Shown in pieces: positions 57,817 through 64,000 of a DNA stretch of 64,000 bases; the stretch's first letter is position 1, and every line of letters starts with the position of its first letter. The DNA lies in NCBI GenBank assembly GCA_035295225.1, contig DATGJI010000042.1:18882-82881 (forward strand), in the 5' to 3' direction. The notes under the pieces were generated by a model. The model made no database searches. It had not been told where the DNA came from and saw only the letters and a list, made by a program, of their open reading frames with translations. The position numbers and the translations under genes were made by a program. This DNA is from Candidatus Eremiobacteraceae bacterium (lineage in GTDB: Bacteria > Vulcanimicrobiota > Vulcanimicrobiia > Eremiobacterales > Eremiobacteraceae).

Positions 57817-58830
57817 CTAAGAACGCAGGTCGGCGGCGTCAAGGCTCCTTGCGGCATCCCACGCGAACGTCGCGAGCCAGTGCGTGGAGAGATAATCGTG
57901 GCCAACGGCCGCGTTCACGCCGGCGCGATAGAGACGTTCGGCCGATTCGAGCTCGCGCCGAAGGGCTAGCGCCTGTGCGATGCGCGCGAGCATCCCGGCG
58001 CGCGACAGGTTCAGACCGTGCAGGTGCACGATCTGGCCGTCGCTGACGTCCGGAACCTGCGCGACGGAAAGTATTGATGCTTCCGGTCTTAAATCGGGCA
58101 TGAACGCGTTCCACCAGTCGCGGAAATCTCGCTGCGGCACGAGACGGCGCATCAGATCCGCTTCTGCAAGTCCGGGCGAGAGAAAGTCGTTCCCGCTCCG
58201 CTCCCACGCTTGAGGATACTCACGGTCGTCTGCGAACCACTCGTGCGCCTTCGTCTCGATCGCGCGCAGGAGCTTGGAGAACGATAGTTTTTGACCGGCG
58301 TCGAACATCAGTCCGAGCGCGAACGCCGTGTTGCCGTGCACACCGTGGCGTACGGGAATGGTCAGATTGCCAAGCCAGTCCACCGCGTTTGCGGCAAGCT
58401 GCGTGGCCAAGGCGCGCAATGGTTCCCGTGCCACTTCGATCGATGACGACTCGGCCGCTGCGGCCAGAAGCATCGCCCATGCCCAACCGTAGGGCCGTTC
58501 GTAGTGCGGCAATGCGGCGAAGTAGGCGCCTTCCGCCGCAATATTGTTCGCGGTCAGGTTTTGAACGACGGCGTCGTGCAACGCCTCGACACAAGCCGGA
58601 TGATCCGAACGTGCCGCAAAATGGTCGAGGAGCTGCATCGCCGTCCAGTGCGAGTGCACGCTCGAGTGCCAGTCGAACGAGTTGCCGAATGCCGGATGCG
58701 CTGTGACGAAATTGAACGAAGCATCCGCCTCGCGGAAGAGATGCGAATCGTGATAAGGAAAGCGGGTCGTGATATTTGCGAGGACGACCGGTGCGATTCG
58801 CGGCGCGAGTTCGATTTGAAAGTCGTTCAT
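57817..58830 (-). CDS. DUF2891 protein
   Basis: 337 residues, alpha-helical with the DUF2891 pattern: HSSVHSHWTAMQLL, AYFAALPHYERPYGWAWAMLLA, RHGVHGNTAFALGLMFD, AHEWFADDREYPQAWERSGNDFLSPGLAEADLMRR and HLHGLNLSRAGML. These look like an (alpha/alpha)6 barrel of the type seen in sugar-processing enzymes; no activity is proven. The start at 58830 is 2 bases after the DUF979 stop. It is the last gene of a three-gene operon. Confidence 0.85.
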   Translation of the reverse strand: MNDFQIELAPRIAPVVLANITTRFPYHDSHLFREADASFNFVTAHPAFGNSFDWHSSVHSHWTAMQLLDHFAARSDHPACVEALHDAVVQNLTANNIAAEGAYFAALPHYERPYGWAWAMLLAAAAESSSIEVAREPLRALATQLAANAVDWLGNLTIPVRHGVHGNTAFALGLMFDAGQKLSFSKLLRAIETKAHEWFADDREYPQAWERSGNDFLSPGLAEADLMRRLVPQRDFRDWWNAFMPDLRPEASILSVAQVPDVSDGQIVHLHGLNLSRAGMLARIAQALALRRELESAERLYRAGVNAAVGHDYLSTHWLATFAWDAARSLDAADLRS

Positions 58831-58832
58831 GA

Positions 58833-59798
58833 TCAGATAAACGGCAAAACGGACATGAAGCCGACGTTGACGGCAAAAAGCGCGAGCGCCGTAGGGATCT
58901 GGACCTTGATCTGCCCATATCGGTCGTGCATGCCGAGCAGCGCCGGCGGCACGAGATTGAAATTGGCGGCCATCGGCGTGCAAAGCGTTCCGCAATAACC
59001 CGCGAGCATGCCGATGGCGAACATCGGCGCCGGATGAGCGCCGAGCTGGACGACCAAGACCGGCCAGCCTATGGCCGCCGTCATGATCGGAAATGCCGCG
59101 AACGCGTTTCCCATCACGATCGTGAAGAGCGCCATGCCGACGGCATAAGCGACGACGGCCACAATTCGCGAATGCTCCGATACCGCGTGTTGGGCAAGCA
59201 CGCCCACATCGGCGCCGACACCGGCCTGGGTGAAGAGGCCGCCCAAGACAGCCAGCATCTGCGGCAGCAGCACTGCCCAACCGATCGATTCGAGCAGCCT
59301 GCGGCCCTCGCTCAACGCGACAAAGGGTCGCTTTGGACGAAGGATCACCGCTCCGACGATCAGCGCTACGATGACGGCGACACCCAGGCCCACGAGCGTC
59401 GCCTGACCGGCCGCGAGCAAAGGCTTTCCTTCTACGCTGATTCTACTGATGCCGACGGAAAAAGCGATCGTCACCGCCGGAATCGTGAGTGCCGGCACGA
59501 ACAAGAGGTCGCCCTTTCTGCGCGCGCTCCCTTCGCGCTCCGCGTCCGTCGTCGTGCTGACGGTTCCGGCCGACGTCAGCCCGCACCCGGCGATCAGTGC
59601 CATCGCGATGACCGACAGCCCCAAAGGCCAGTTCGGCAGCACCGTCAAGAAACTGCCGTAGAAAAACGAAAGACCGAGAAGCGTCCAAAACGTCGCGTTG
59701 GTCCACCGCTGCGGATGGCTGCGGTCGAGTGCGATTTCGATCCCCGTGAAGAGAAAGAATGCGCCCGCGAGCCAGTAGACCCACTCAGCTGTGATCAC
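58833..59798 (-). CDS. DUF979 membrane protein
   Basis: 321 residues, about nine membrane helices: MITAEWVYWLAGAFFLFTGI at the start, VALIVGAVIL in the middle, AQHAVSEHSRIVAVVAYAVGMALFTIVMGNAFAAFPIMTAAIG, and MLAGYCGTLCTPMAANFNLVPPALLGM near the end. This is DUF979, always beside DUF969. The GNAF-AAFPIM and NFN-PPALLG stretches look like re-entrant transport loops. ATG overlaps the DUF969 stop (ATGA). Confidence 0.88.
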   Translation of the reverse strand: MITAEWVYWLAGAFFLFTGIEIALDRSHPQRWTNATFWTLLGLSFFYGSFLTVLPNWPLGLSVIAMALIAGCGLTSAGTVSTTTDAEREGSARRKGDLLFVPALTIPAVTIAFSVGISRISVEGKPLLAAGQATLVGLGVAVIVALIVGAVILRPKRPFVALSEGRRLLESIGWAVLLPQMLAVLGGLFTQAGVGADVGVLAQHAVSEHSRIVAVVAYAVGMALFTIVMGNAFAAFPIMTAAIGWPVLVVQLGAHPAPMFAIGMLAGYCGTLCTPMAANFNLVPPALLGMHDRYGQIKVQIPTALALFAVNVGFMSVLPFI

Positions 59799-60505
59799 GC
59801 GCCGCGCCTCGCATCGCCGCGTTCTGATTCGAGCATCGCGGATATCGTTGCATCGAGGCGCAGCAAACGAAAGCCGTGGATGAGGAACGCGACGACCGCG
59901 GTTGGAATCGCCCAGAACGCGATCTGCACGGCGTCGAGTTTGAGATGATAGGTCGAGTCGACGTACGCGGTGATGAGCAGCACGGCGCCTACGGCGACGA
60001 AGATATCTTCGCCGAAGAACGCGCCGACCGTGTCCGCTGCAGCCGCGTGCGCTTTCACGAGATCGGTGACGCGCTCGGGCAGTTCCCGTCCGTGAGCGCG
60101 GCGCACCGCTCCCTCAGCCATGGGATAGATCACGGGACGGACCATTGGCGCGACGCCGCCGATACTGGTGAGACCGAGCGCCGCCGACGTCTGCCGCACG
60201 AAGAGATAAACGAGCAGCAAGCGTCCGGCGGTCAGCGCCGCCGCTCGCGCGATCATGATTTTGGCTCGCTGCTGCAATCCGAATCGCTCTGCTAGGCCCA
60301 CGACCGGCAAGACGATGAACGCGAGCGAGACCGATCGGCTGGCGGCAAAACCCGATGCAAACGCATCGAGGATGTGCAGCGGCGAAATGCCGGCGAGCAT
60401 TGACGAGACGATACCGGCCAGCGTGACGACGAGCAGCGGATTGCGACGCAGCGCGAATCCGGCGACCACGACGACAACGCCGAGCAGCGGCCACATAGTC
60501 ATCAC
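59795..60505 (-). CDS. DUF969 membrane protein
   Basis: 236 residues, about six helices: WPLLGVVVVVAGFALRRNPLLVVTLAGIVSSMLAG, SLAFIVLPVVGLAERFGLQQRA, LTSIGGVAPMVRPVIYPMAEGA. DUF969 and DUF979 form a two-gene transporter pair, often near pyroglutamyl-peptidase or DUF2891 genes. Substrate unknown. First gene of the operon; a 155-base divergent gap leads to the DUF2277 gene. Confidence 0.88.
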   Translation of the reverse strand: MMTMWPLLGVVVVVAGFALRRNPLLVVTLAGIVSSMLAGISPLHILDAFASGFAASRSVSLAFIVLPVVGLAERFGLQQRAKIMIARAAALTAGRLLLVYLFVRQTSAALGLTSIGGVAPMVRPVIYPMAEGAVRRAHGRELPERVTDLVKAHAAAADTVGAFFGEDIFVAVGAVLLITAYVDSTYHLKLDAVQIAFWAIPTAVVAFLIHGFRLLRLDATISAMLESERGDARRGA

Positions 60506-60660
60506 TATTCGGCACCTCTGAGCATGACGCCGGCGGCATCTATCTTGATGTCGTGCAATTCATCGCGTCGCGCTCGACCAACCTTTTAACCGCAGGATGT
60601 TCAGCTCGGCGGGGCCGGGAGATGAGGCTGTCGTAGAAGCGCTCATCGGAGGAGCGGCAG

Positions 60661-60972
60661 ATGTGCAGAAACATAAAAACACTCCATAACTTTGCCCCGC
60701 CGGCGACGCATGATGAGATACGAGCGTCGGCCGTCCAATTCGTCCGAAAGTTGAGCGGCTTCACGCATCCGTCAAAAGCAAACGAAGCCGCGTTCGATCA
60801 CGCCGTCGAACATGTGACGAGCGCAGCTCGAGAGCTTCTCGACTCGCTTGTGACCAATGCGCCGCCACGCGACCGAGCCACAGAAGCGGCGAAGGCACGC
60901 GAGCGCGCGGCGGTCCGCTTCGGGCGGACGCCTCGAGAGCAGCGCACGGCCGCGAGCGCGACCAACCCATAG
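60661..60972 (+). CDS. DUF2277 protein
   Basis: 103 residues. MCRNIKTLHNFAPPATHDEI, AALQFVRKLSGFTHPSKANEAAF in modified form and AARELLDSLVTNAPPRDR are the DUF2277 pattern, with an N-terminal MCRNIK that is nearly invariant. Cytoplasmic; function unknown. The last 20 residues are basic and variable. Confidence 0.9.
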   Translation: MCRNIKTLHNFAPPATHDEIRASAVQFVRKLSGFTHPSKANEAAFDHAVEHVTSAARELLDSLVTNAPPRDRATEAAKARERAAVRFGRTPREQRTAASATNP

Positions 60973-61031
60973 CTAGCGAACGGAAGAACATGCGGCGACG
61001 CCGCAATCGCTTGTAAGTCGACGGAGGAGAC

Positions 61032-62267
61032 GTGGCGTTATTCCTGAGCGGCGCTGTGGTTGTCGATGGAACAGGTGCCGATCCTCGCAAGGACACGACC
61101 CTGATCGCCGATCAGGGTGCTATCGCATCCATCACGAAGCAGGCGCCGGCCGTTCGCGGTGATGACCAGGGATTCGATCTCACCGGATGCACGTTATTGC
61201 CTGGCCTCATGGACGCGCACGCGCATGTCGGTCTTGTCTTCAACATGGCGGCAGACTCCGGCGCGATGAGTGCCGCAGAGATCGCGGCCAAGACGTTTCG
61301 CAATTGCGAGCTGGCCCTCGATGCCGGATTTACAACGCTGCGCGACATGGGCGGCGTGGATGGCGGCTTGGCTCGCGCGATCGAGTCGGGCGATGTTCGT
61401 GGGCCGCGCATTTTTCCGTCCGGCCCTGCCATCGCGCAAACGGGGGGCCACGGACACCTCACCGGACCGTTCTGCGATCTGAACCATCCGCTGGCGATTC
61501 CCGGCCTTATCCAGCTCCTCGAACTCTGCGACAGTCCGGACGAAGTGCGACGCGCGGCGCGCAAGATCTTTCGTCGCGGCGCCACGCAGCTCAAGCTCTT
61601 CATCAGCGGCGGCGTCGTCTCGCTTACCGACCGGCTTGAGGACACGCAGCTTACTATTGAAGAACTGCGCGCGGCCGTGGTCGAGGCGAAGGCGCGCAAG
61701 ACGTACGTCGCAGGTCACGCGCACAATTGCGACGCCATGCGCAACGGACTCGCCGCTGGGATCGAGTGCTTTGAACACGCCACGATGCTTGACGAGGCGA
61801 CCGCTGCCGCGATCAAAGCGGCGAACGCAGCCGTCGATCCCACGATGACCGTCTGCAATTTGATGGTCAACGAATGGAAGGCATGGGGGCTCGACGAGAG
61901 CGTGGTGCCTCGCATGAGCGGCGTGGAAGCGAAGATGATCGACGCGGTTCGCATCGCCCGCGACGCCGGACTGCTGATCGGATCCGGCTCCGACATGCTA
62001 GGGCCGGGTCAAAACCGTCGCGGTCTCGAGCTCGTGCTCAAGGCGAAGATACTTGGGCCGATGGAAGCGGTCGTCTCGGCGACGCTCAACAACGCCAAGA
62101 TCATGCGCTTGGATTCCCAGCTCGGCACTCTTGAGCAGGGAAAAATCGCGGACGTGATCGCGGTGCGCGGCGACCCGCTGTCGAATCCCGAGATCTTTGA
62201 CGACCCGAGCCGCGTGGTTCTCGTCATAAAAGCCGGACGCGTCGTCAAGAACCTCGTCGCAGCCTAG
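61032..62267 (+). CDS. Amidohydrolase (metal-dependent, imidazolonepropionase-like)
   Basis: 411 residues. From GTG 61032 (GGAGGAG 6 nt upstream). GCTLLPGLMDAHAHVG gives the metal HxH; GATQLKLFISGG the carboxylated Lys region; VAGHAHNCDAMRNGL, CFEHATMLDE and IGSGSDMLG (metal Asp) complete the binuclear site; KIADVIAVRGDPL ends the TIM barrel. The subgroup includes Xaa-Pro dipeptidases of the amidohydrolase type and triazine-like hydrolases. Substrate unknown. Confidence 0.9.
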   Translation: MALFLSGAVVVDGTGADPRKDTTLIADQGAIASITKQAPAVRGDDQGFDLTGCTLLPGLMDAHAHVGLVFNMAADSGAMSAAEIAAKTFRNCELALDAGFTTLRDMGGVDGGLARAIESGDVRGPRIFPSGPAIAQTGGHGHLTGPFCDLNHPLAIPGLIQLLELCDSPDEVRRAARKIFRRGATQLKLFISGGVVSLTDRLEDTQLTIEELRAAVVEAKARKTYVAGHAHNCDAMRNGLAAGIECFEHATMLDEATAAAIKAANAAVDPTMTVCNLMVNEWKAWGLDESVVPRMSGVEAKMIDAVRIARDAGLLIGSGSDMLGPGQNRRGLELVLKAKILGPMEAVVSATLNNAKIMRLDSQLGTLEQGKIADVIAVRGDPLSNPEIFDDPSRVVLVIKAGRVVKNLVAA

Positions 62268-62303
62268 TCGCCGCAGTTCTGACGCCAAATCCCGCGCTGA
62301 TCT

Positions 62304-62636
62304 TCATCTGTCGCCGATAAACGCGAAGTACACCGCGCCGACGATGAAGCCGTATGAAACGAGGTAGTTCCACTTCAGCCCAACTCGAAAAGCGACAAGC
62401 GCGAAGACCGTGAATACCACTAACGTAATGCACTCTTGTATTATCTTGAGTTGGAACAGGGAGAAGTAGCCGTAACCGAGTCTATTCGCTGGTACTTGGA
62501 AGACGTACTCGAAGAACGCGATGCCCCAACTCGCGACGATCGCGAGAGGAAGCGCCGACTTCGTATGCTTGAGGTGTCCGTACCAAGCGATAGTCATGAA
62601 GATATTGGAGACCGTAAGTAAAGCAACAGTAGCCAT
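62304..62636 (-). CDS. DUF486 (DMT-superfamily) membrane protein
   Basis: 110 residues, four helices: ATVALLTVSNIFMTIAWYGHLKH, ALPLAIVASWGIAFFEYVFQVPANR, FQLKIIQECITLVVFTVFALVAF and LVSYGFIVGAVYFAFIG. The SNIFMTxAWYGHLK block is the DUF486 hallmark. ATG 62636 gives the family length; the frame extends 28 residues further but without homology. Transport role presumed, substrate unknown. Confidence 0.88.
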   Translation of the reverse strand: MATVALLTVSNIFMTIAWYGHLKHTKSALPLAIVASWGIAFFEYVFQVPANRLGYGYFSLFQLKIIQECITLVVFTVFALVAFRVGLKWNYLVSYGFIVGAVYFAFIGDR

Positions 62637-62811
62637 GAACCTTCGTCTCTTGTCCGATCTGGATAGCCATATAGGGAAAGACCGCATAGGCTCTCTGTTT
62701 CGGGCGCCTAGTTTGTGCACCGGTCGAACAAGAGGGTGCTAGCTTATTTCCTCTATCGGATTGACTGCGCTTGCACGAATCCTTCGATCCGCGAGGAGCC
62801 ACGCAGGCGTC

Positions 62812-62846
62812 TTGACTTAATCACCAGGATAGTTGTATACTGCAAC
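62812..62846 (+). promoter_or_regulatory. Promoter and candidate operator of the MarR gene
   Basis: -35 TTGACT (62812-62817), 18-bp spacer, -10 TATACT (62836-62841). An inverted repeat GTTG-TATACTG-CAAC (62832-62846) spans the -10. The TTG start codon at 62849 is 7 bases after the -10, so the mRNA is probably leaderless. The 212-base gap before the gene (from 62637) holds nothing else recognised. Confidence 0.65.
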
Positions 62847-62848
62847 AG

Positions 62849-63307
62849 TTGACATCTCGAACTATTAATCGCGCACCGGAAGCCTCAAGCGGGCGGTTCA
62901 TCGAGGAGATTGTCTCCTTGATCCGAGCGTTGGGTTTGCACAAACCTGATCAAACCCCATGTGGGCAACCTATCTCAGTTGCGGAGGCCCAAACCGTTTT
63001 GGAACTGTCGCGCAATTCCGGGCTCTCGCAGAACTCGCTCGGCTTGCGCTTGGGTCTTGAGAAGAGTACCGTGAGCCGCCTGATGGGGATTCTCGAGGGG
63101 CGCGGGTGGATCGAACGAAACCGAGACCGGCACGACTCGCGTGTAATTCGCCTAAGGCTTAGTCCTCTGGGCACGCGGGCAGCCCGACGCCTCGCAACCA
63201 CCCGTCAAGCAAAATTCGCAAAGGTCTTTGATTCCATTCCCCGCGAGAAGCGTGGGGAAATATTAGAGTCACTCTCGATCCTGACGGAGGTGCTTCGTGA
63301 ATCTTAG
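62849..63307 (+). CDS. MarR-family regulator
   Basis: 152 residues from TTG 62849. AEAQTVLELSRNSGLSQNSLGLRLGLEKSTVSRLMGILEGRGWIERNRDRHDSRVIRLRLSPLG is a complete MarR winged helix (QxxLxxxLxLxKSTVSRxxxxLexxGxI and DxRxxxLxLTxxG). N- and C-terminal helices form the dimer interface. The start codon TTG is unusual; the nearest ATG would cut the HTH. It overlaps the secreted-protein gene by 11 bases and so is translated with it. Confidence 0.8.
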   Translation: MTSRTINRAPEASSGRFIEEIVSLIRALGLHKPDQTPCGQPISVAEAQTVLELSRNSGLSQNSLGLRLGLEKSTVSRLMGILEGRGWIERNRDRHDSRVIRLRLSPLGTRAARRLATTRQAKFAKVFDSIPREKRGEILESLSILTEVLRES

Positions 63308-63782
63308 GATTGCTTGCATTACGATCATATGCTTAAATGCGACATCCGCGGCCGTACTTGCAAGTCCGACGCCATCACCGTCGACCATTGAACAACGTAG
63401 CCAAGAAGTTATGCCGTTCAGCATGAGTGAGGCAATGCACATGTTTACCACAACCAGCACCGGCGGAGTGCAAGAAATCATGGTGCACGACGGCAACCCT
63501 CAGCAGATCTCGCTCGTGCGTCAGCACCTACGGCACCAGGCGACAGCTTTCGCCCATGGCGACTTCTCGAACCCCGCATATATTCACGGAAATAACATGC
63601 CTGGACTGAAGCAACTTGAGGCGGGCTACACACGCATGGCAGTTGCATATGCGAACACCACGCTTGGCGGGAAAATAACCTATACATCCGCTGATCCGAG
63701 TGTCGTATCCGCGATTCATGAATGGTTCCAGGCGCAGACACGTGATCATGGCCATCATGCGATGATGAATTGCAAAACGTGA
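63297..63782 (+). CDS. Exported His/Met-rich protein controlled with MarR
   Basis: 161 residues from GTG 63297 (GGAGG 6 nt upstream). Signal peptide (residues 1-22). Then MSEAMHMFTTTSTGGVQEIMVHD, QISLVRQHLRHQATAFAHGDFSNPAYIHG, MPGLKQLEAGYTRMAVAYAN, GGKITYTSADPSVVSAIHEWFQAQTRDHGHHAMM. The MHMFTxTxxGGVQ and RQHLRxxAxAFxxGD blocks are a conserved family sometimes mislabelled aspartate carbamoyltransferase in databases; it has no such fold. The His-rich end may bind a metal such as copper. Confidence 0.75.
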   Translation: MNLRIACITIICLNATSAAVLASPTPSPSTIEQRSQEVMPFSMSEAMHMFTTTSTGGVQEIMVHDGNPQQISLVRQHLRHQATAFAHGDFSNPAYIHGNNMPGLKQLEAGYTRMAVAYANTTLGGKITYTSADPSVVSAIHEWFQAQTRDHGHHAMMNCKT

Positions 63783-63813
63783 GCCGGCCAGTTTGGCCCA
63801 CGGACAAAAGTAA

Positions 63814-63841
63814 AACCCGCAACCCTTACTGGGTGCGGGTT
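63814..63841 (-). terminator. Intrinsic terminator of tRNA-Asp
   Basis: On the minus strand: AACCCGCA, loop of 12, TGCGGGTT, then TTTACTTTTG. Stem of eight with a U-rich tail, just after the tRNA. Confidence 0.8.
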
Positions 63842-63846
63842 CGAAG

Positions 63847-63923
63847 TGGCGACGCTGAAGGGGCTCGAACCCTCGACCTCCTGCGTGACAGGCAGGCGCT
63901 CTAACCAACTGAGCTACAGCGCC
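63847..63923 (-). tRNA. tRNA-Asp (anticodon GTC), CCA encoded
   Basis: On the minus strand: acceptor GGCGCTG / CAGCGTC (one G-U pair), D arm AGCTCAGTTGGTTAGAGC, anticodon stem CCTGC/GCAGG with loop CTGTCAC (anticodon GTC), T arm AGGGTTCGAGCCCCT, discriminator G and an encoded CCA at 63849-63847. Unlike the Gly and Phe genes it encodes CCA. Confidence 0.95.
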
Positions 63924-64000
63924 ACGACAATTTCATGGCCGGAATACCGAGTCGTTCTTGGACTACTTTGTTATTTTCGCCTGCCCAAGGCCGAGCTTGC

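Noticed and set aside
58831..59280. A 150-residue N-terminal extension of the DUF2891 protein
   Set aside because: This is a shadow of the DUF979 gene; the DUF2891 family starts at 58830.

Overview
The window is about 62-65% G+C by eye, densely coded, and has no transposase, integrase, phage gene or CRISPR array. It looks like a chromosomal segment of a free-living, aerobic, two-membrane bacterium. Porin-like barrels, many lipoprotein signals, a ba3-type terminal oxidase, a Tat-exported molybdoenzyme and a non-homologous end-joining (NHEJ) set support this. Such a mix, with GloVer-type beta-propeller repeats, DUF4397 lipoproteins and many secreted orphans, recalls soil lineages such as Eremiobacterota/Vulcanimicrobiota. 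That placement is an inference at low confidence. No rRNA is present; three tRNAs are (Gly-CCC, Phe-GAA, Asp-GTC).

Layout. 0-3.2 kb: the tail of an unknown gene, a 49-residue basic protein, a ferritin-like protein, selD with an in-frame TGA that is almost certainly selenocysteine, a tandem terminator array and tRNA-Gly. 3.2-4.8 kb: small conserved genes. 4.8-11.6 kb: an unbroken minus-strand run: topoisomerase IB, a secreted protein, an orphan ligase OB-fold remnant, Ku, LigD-type polymerase, a Lys-rich DUF6496 protein, LigD-type phosphoesterase, a winged-helix protein, a zinc-ribbon protein, a metallothionein and a flavin monooxygenase. The matching ATP-dependent DNA ligase is at 13.1-14.1 kb, so NHEJ functions fused in LigD elsewhere are separate proteins here. 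11.6-13.1 kb: aquaporin and pyrophosphatase. 14-20 kb: GloVer-repeat protein, ArsR/AHSA1 pair, DUF892, cyclopropane-fatty-acid synthase, hydrolase. 20-29 kb: lipoproteins, a two-component pair flanking a serine hydrolase with three tandem C-terminal domains, and a second terminator array with an exact 37-nt period. 28.6-31.3 kb: STAS antagonist and HATPase kinase of a partner-switching module around a GlsB-type protein and an unusual Nramp transporter. 32.3-37.9 kb: phosphoketolase/acetate kinase operon and another two-component system.

38-42.4 kb is a respiratory cluster: ba3 oxidase subunits IIa, II and I, a free-standing CuA-site cupredoxin, a one-heme outer-membrane barrel and a universal stress protein. 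42.4-43.2 kb holds a gene broken by one TGA. 43.3-49 kb holds two paralogous oligopeptide-binding lipoproteins flanking a CHASE3-PAS-GGDEF-EAL protein. 49-54.8 kb: GDSL esterase with barrel protein, copper lipoprotein, MsrB, tRNA-Phe and a sulfite-oxidase-type enzyme with cytochrome c. 54.8-57.8 kb: a TetR/MATE efflux unit with twin operators. 57.8-63.9 kb: DUF969-DUF979-DUF2891 operon, amidohydrolase, DUF486, MarR with a secreted protein, and tRNA-Asp.

Two patterns run across the window. Several regulator genes have a good -10 box only 6-7 nt before the start codon, implying leaderless mRNAs. A family of GGGGCCGAC-N4-GTCGGCCCC hairpins serves as terminators and has expanded into tandem arrays that copy the 3' end of the adjacent gene. 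The best leads are selenocysteine SelD, the terminator arrays, the split NHEJ island, the TetR/MATE twin promoters and the CuA/heme-barrel respiratory cluster.
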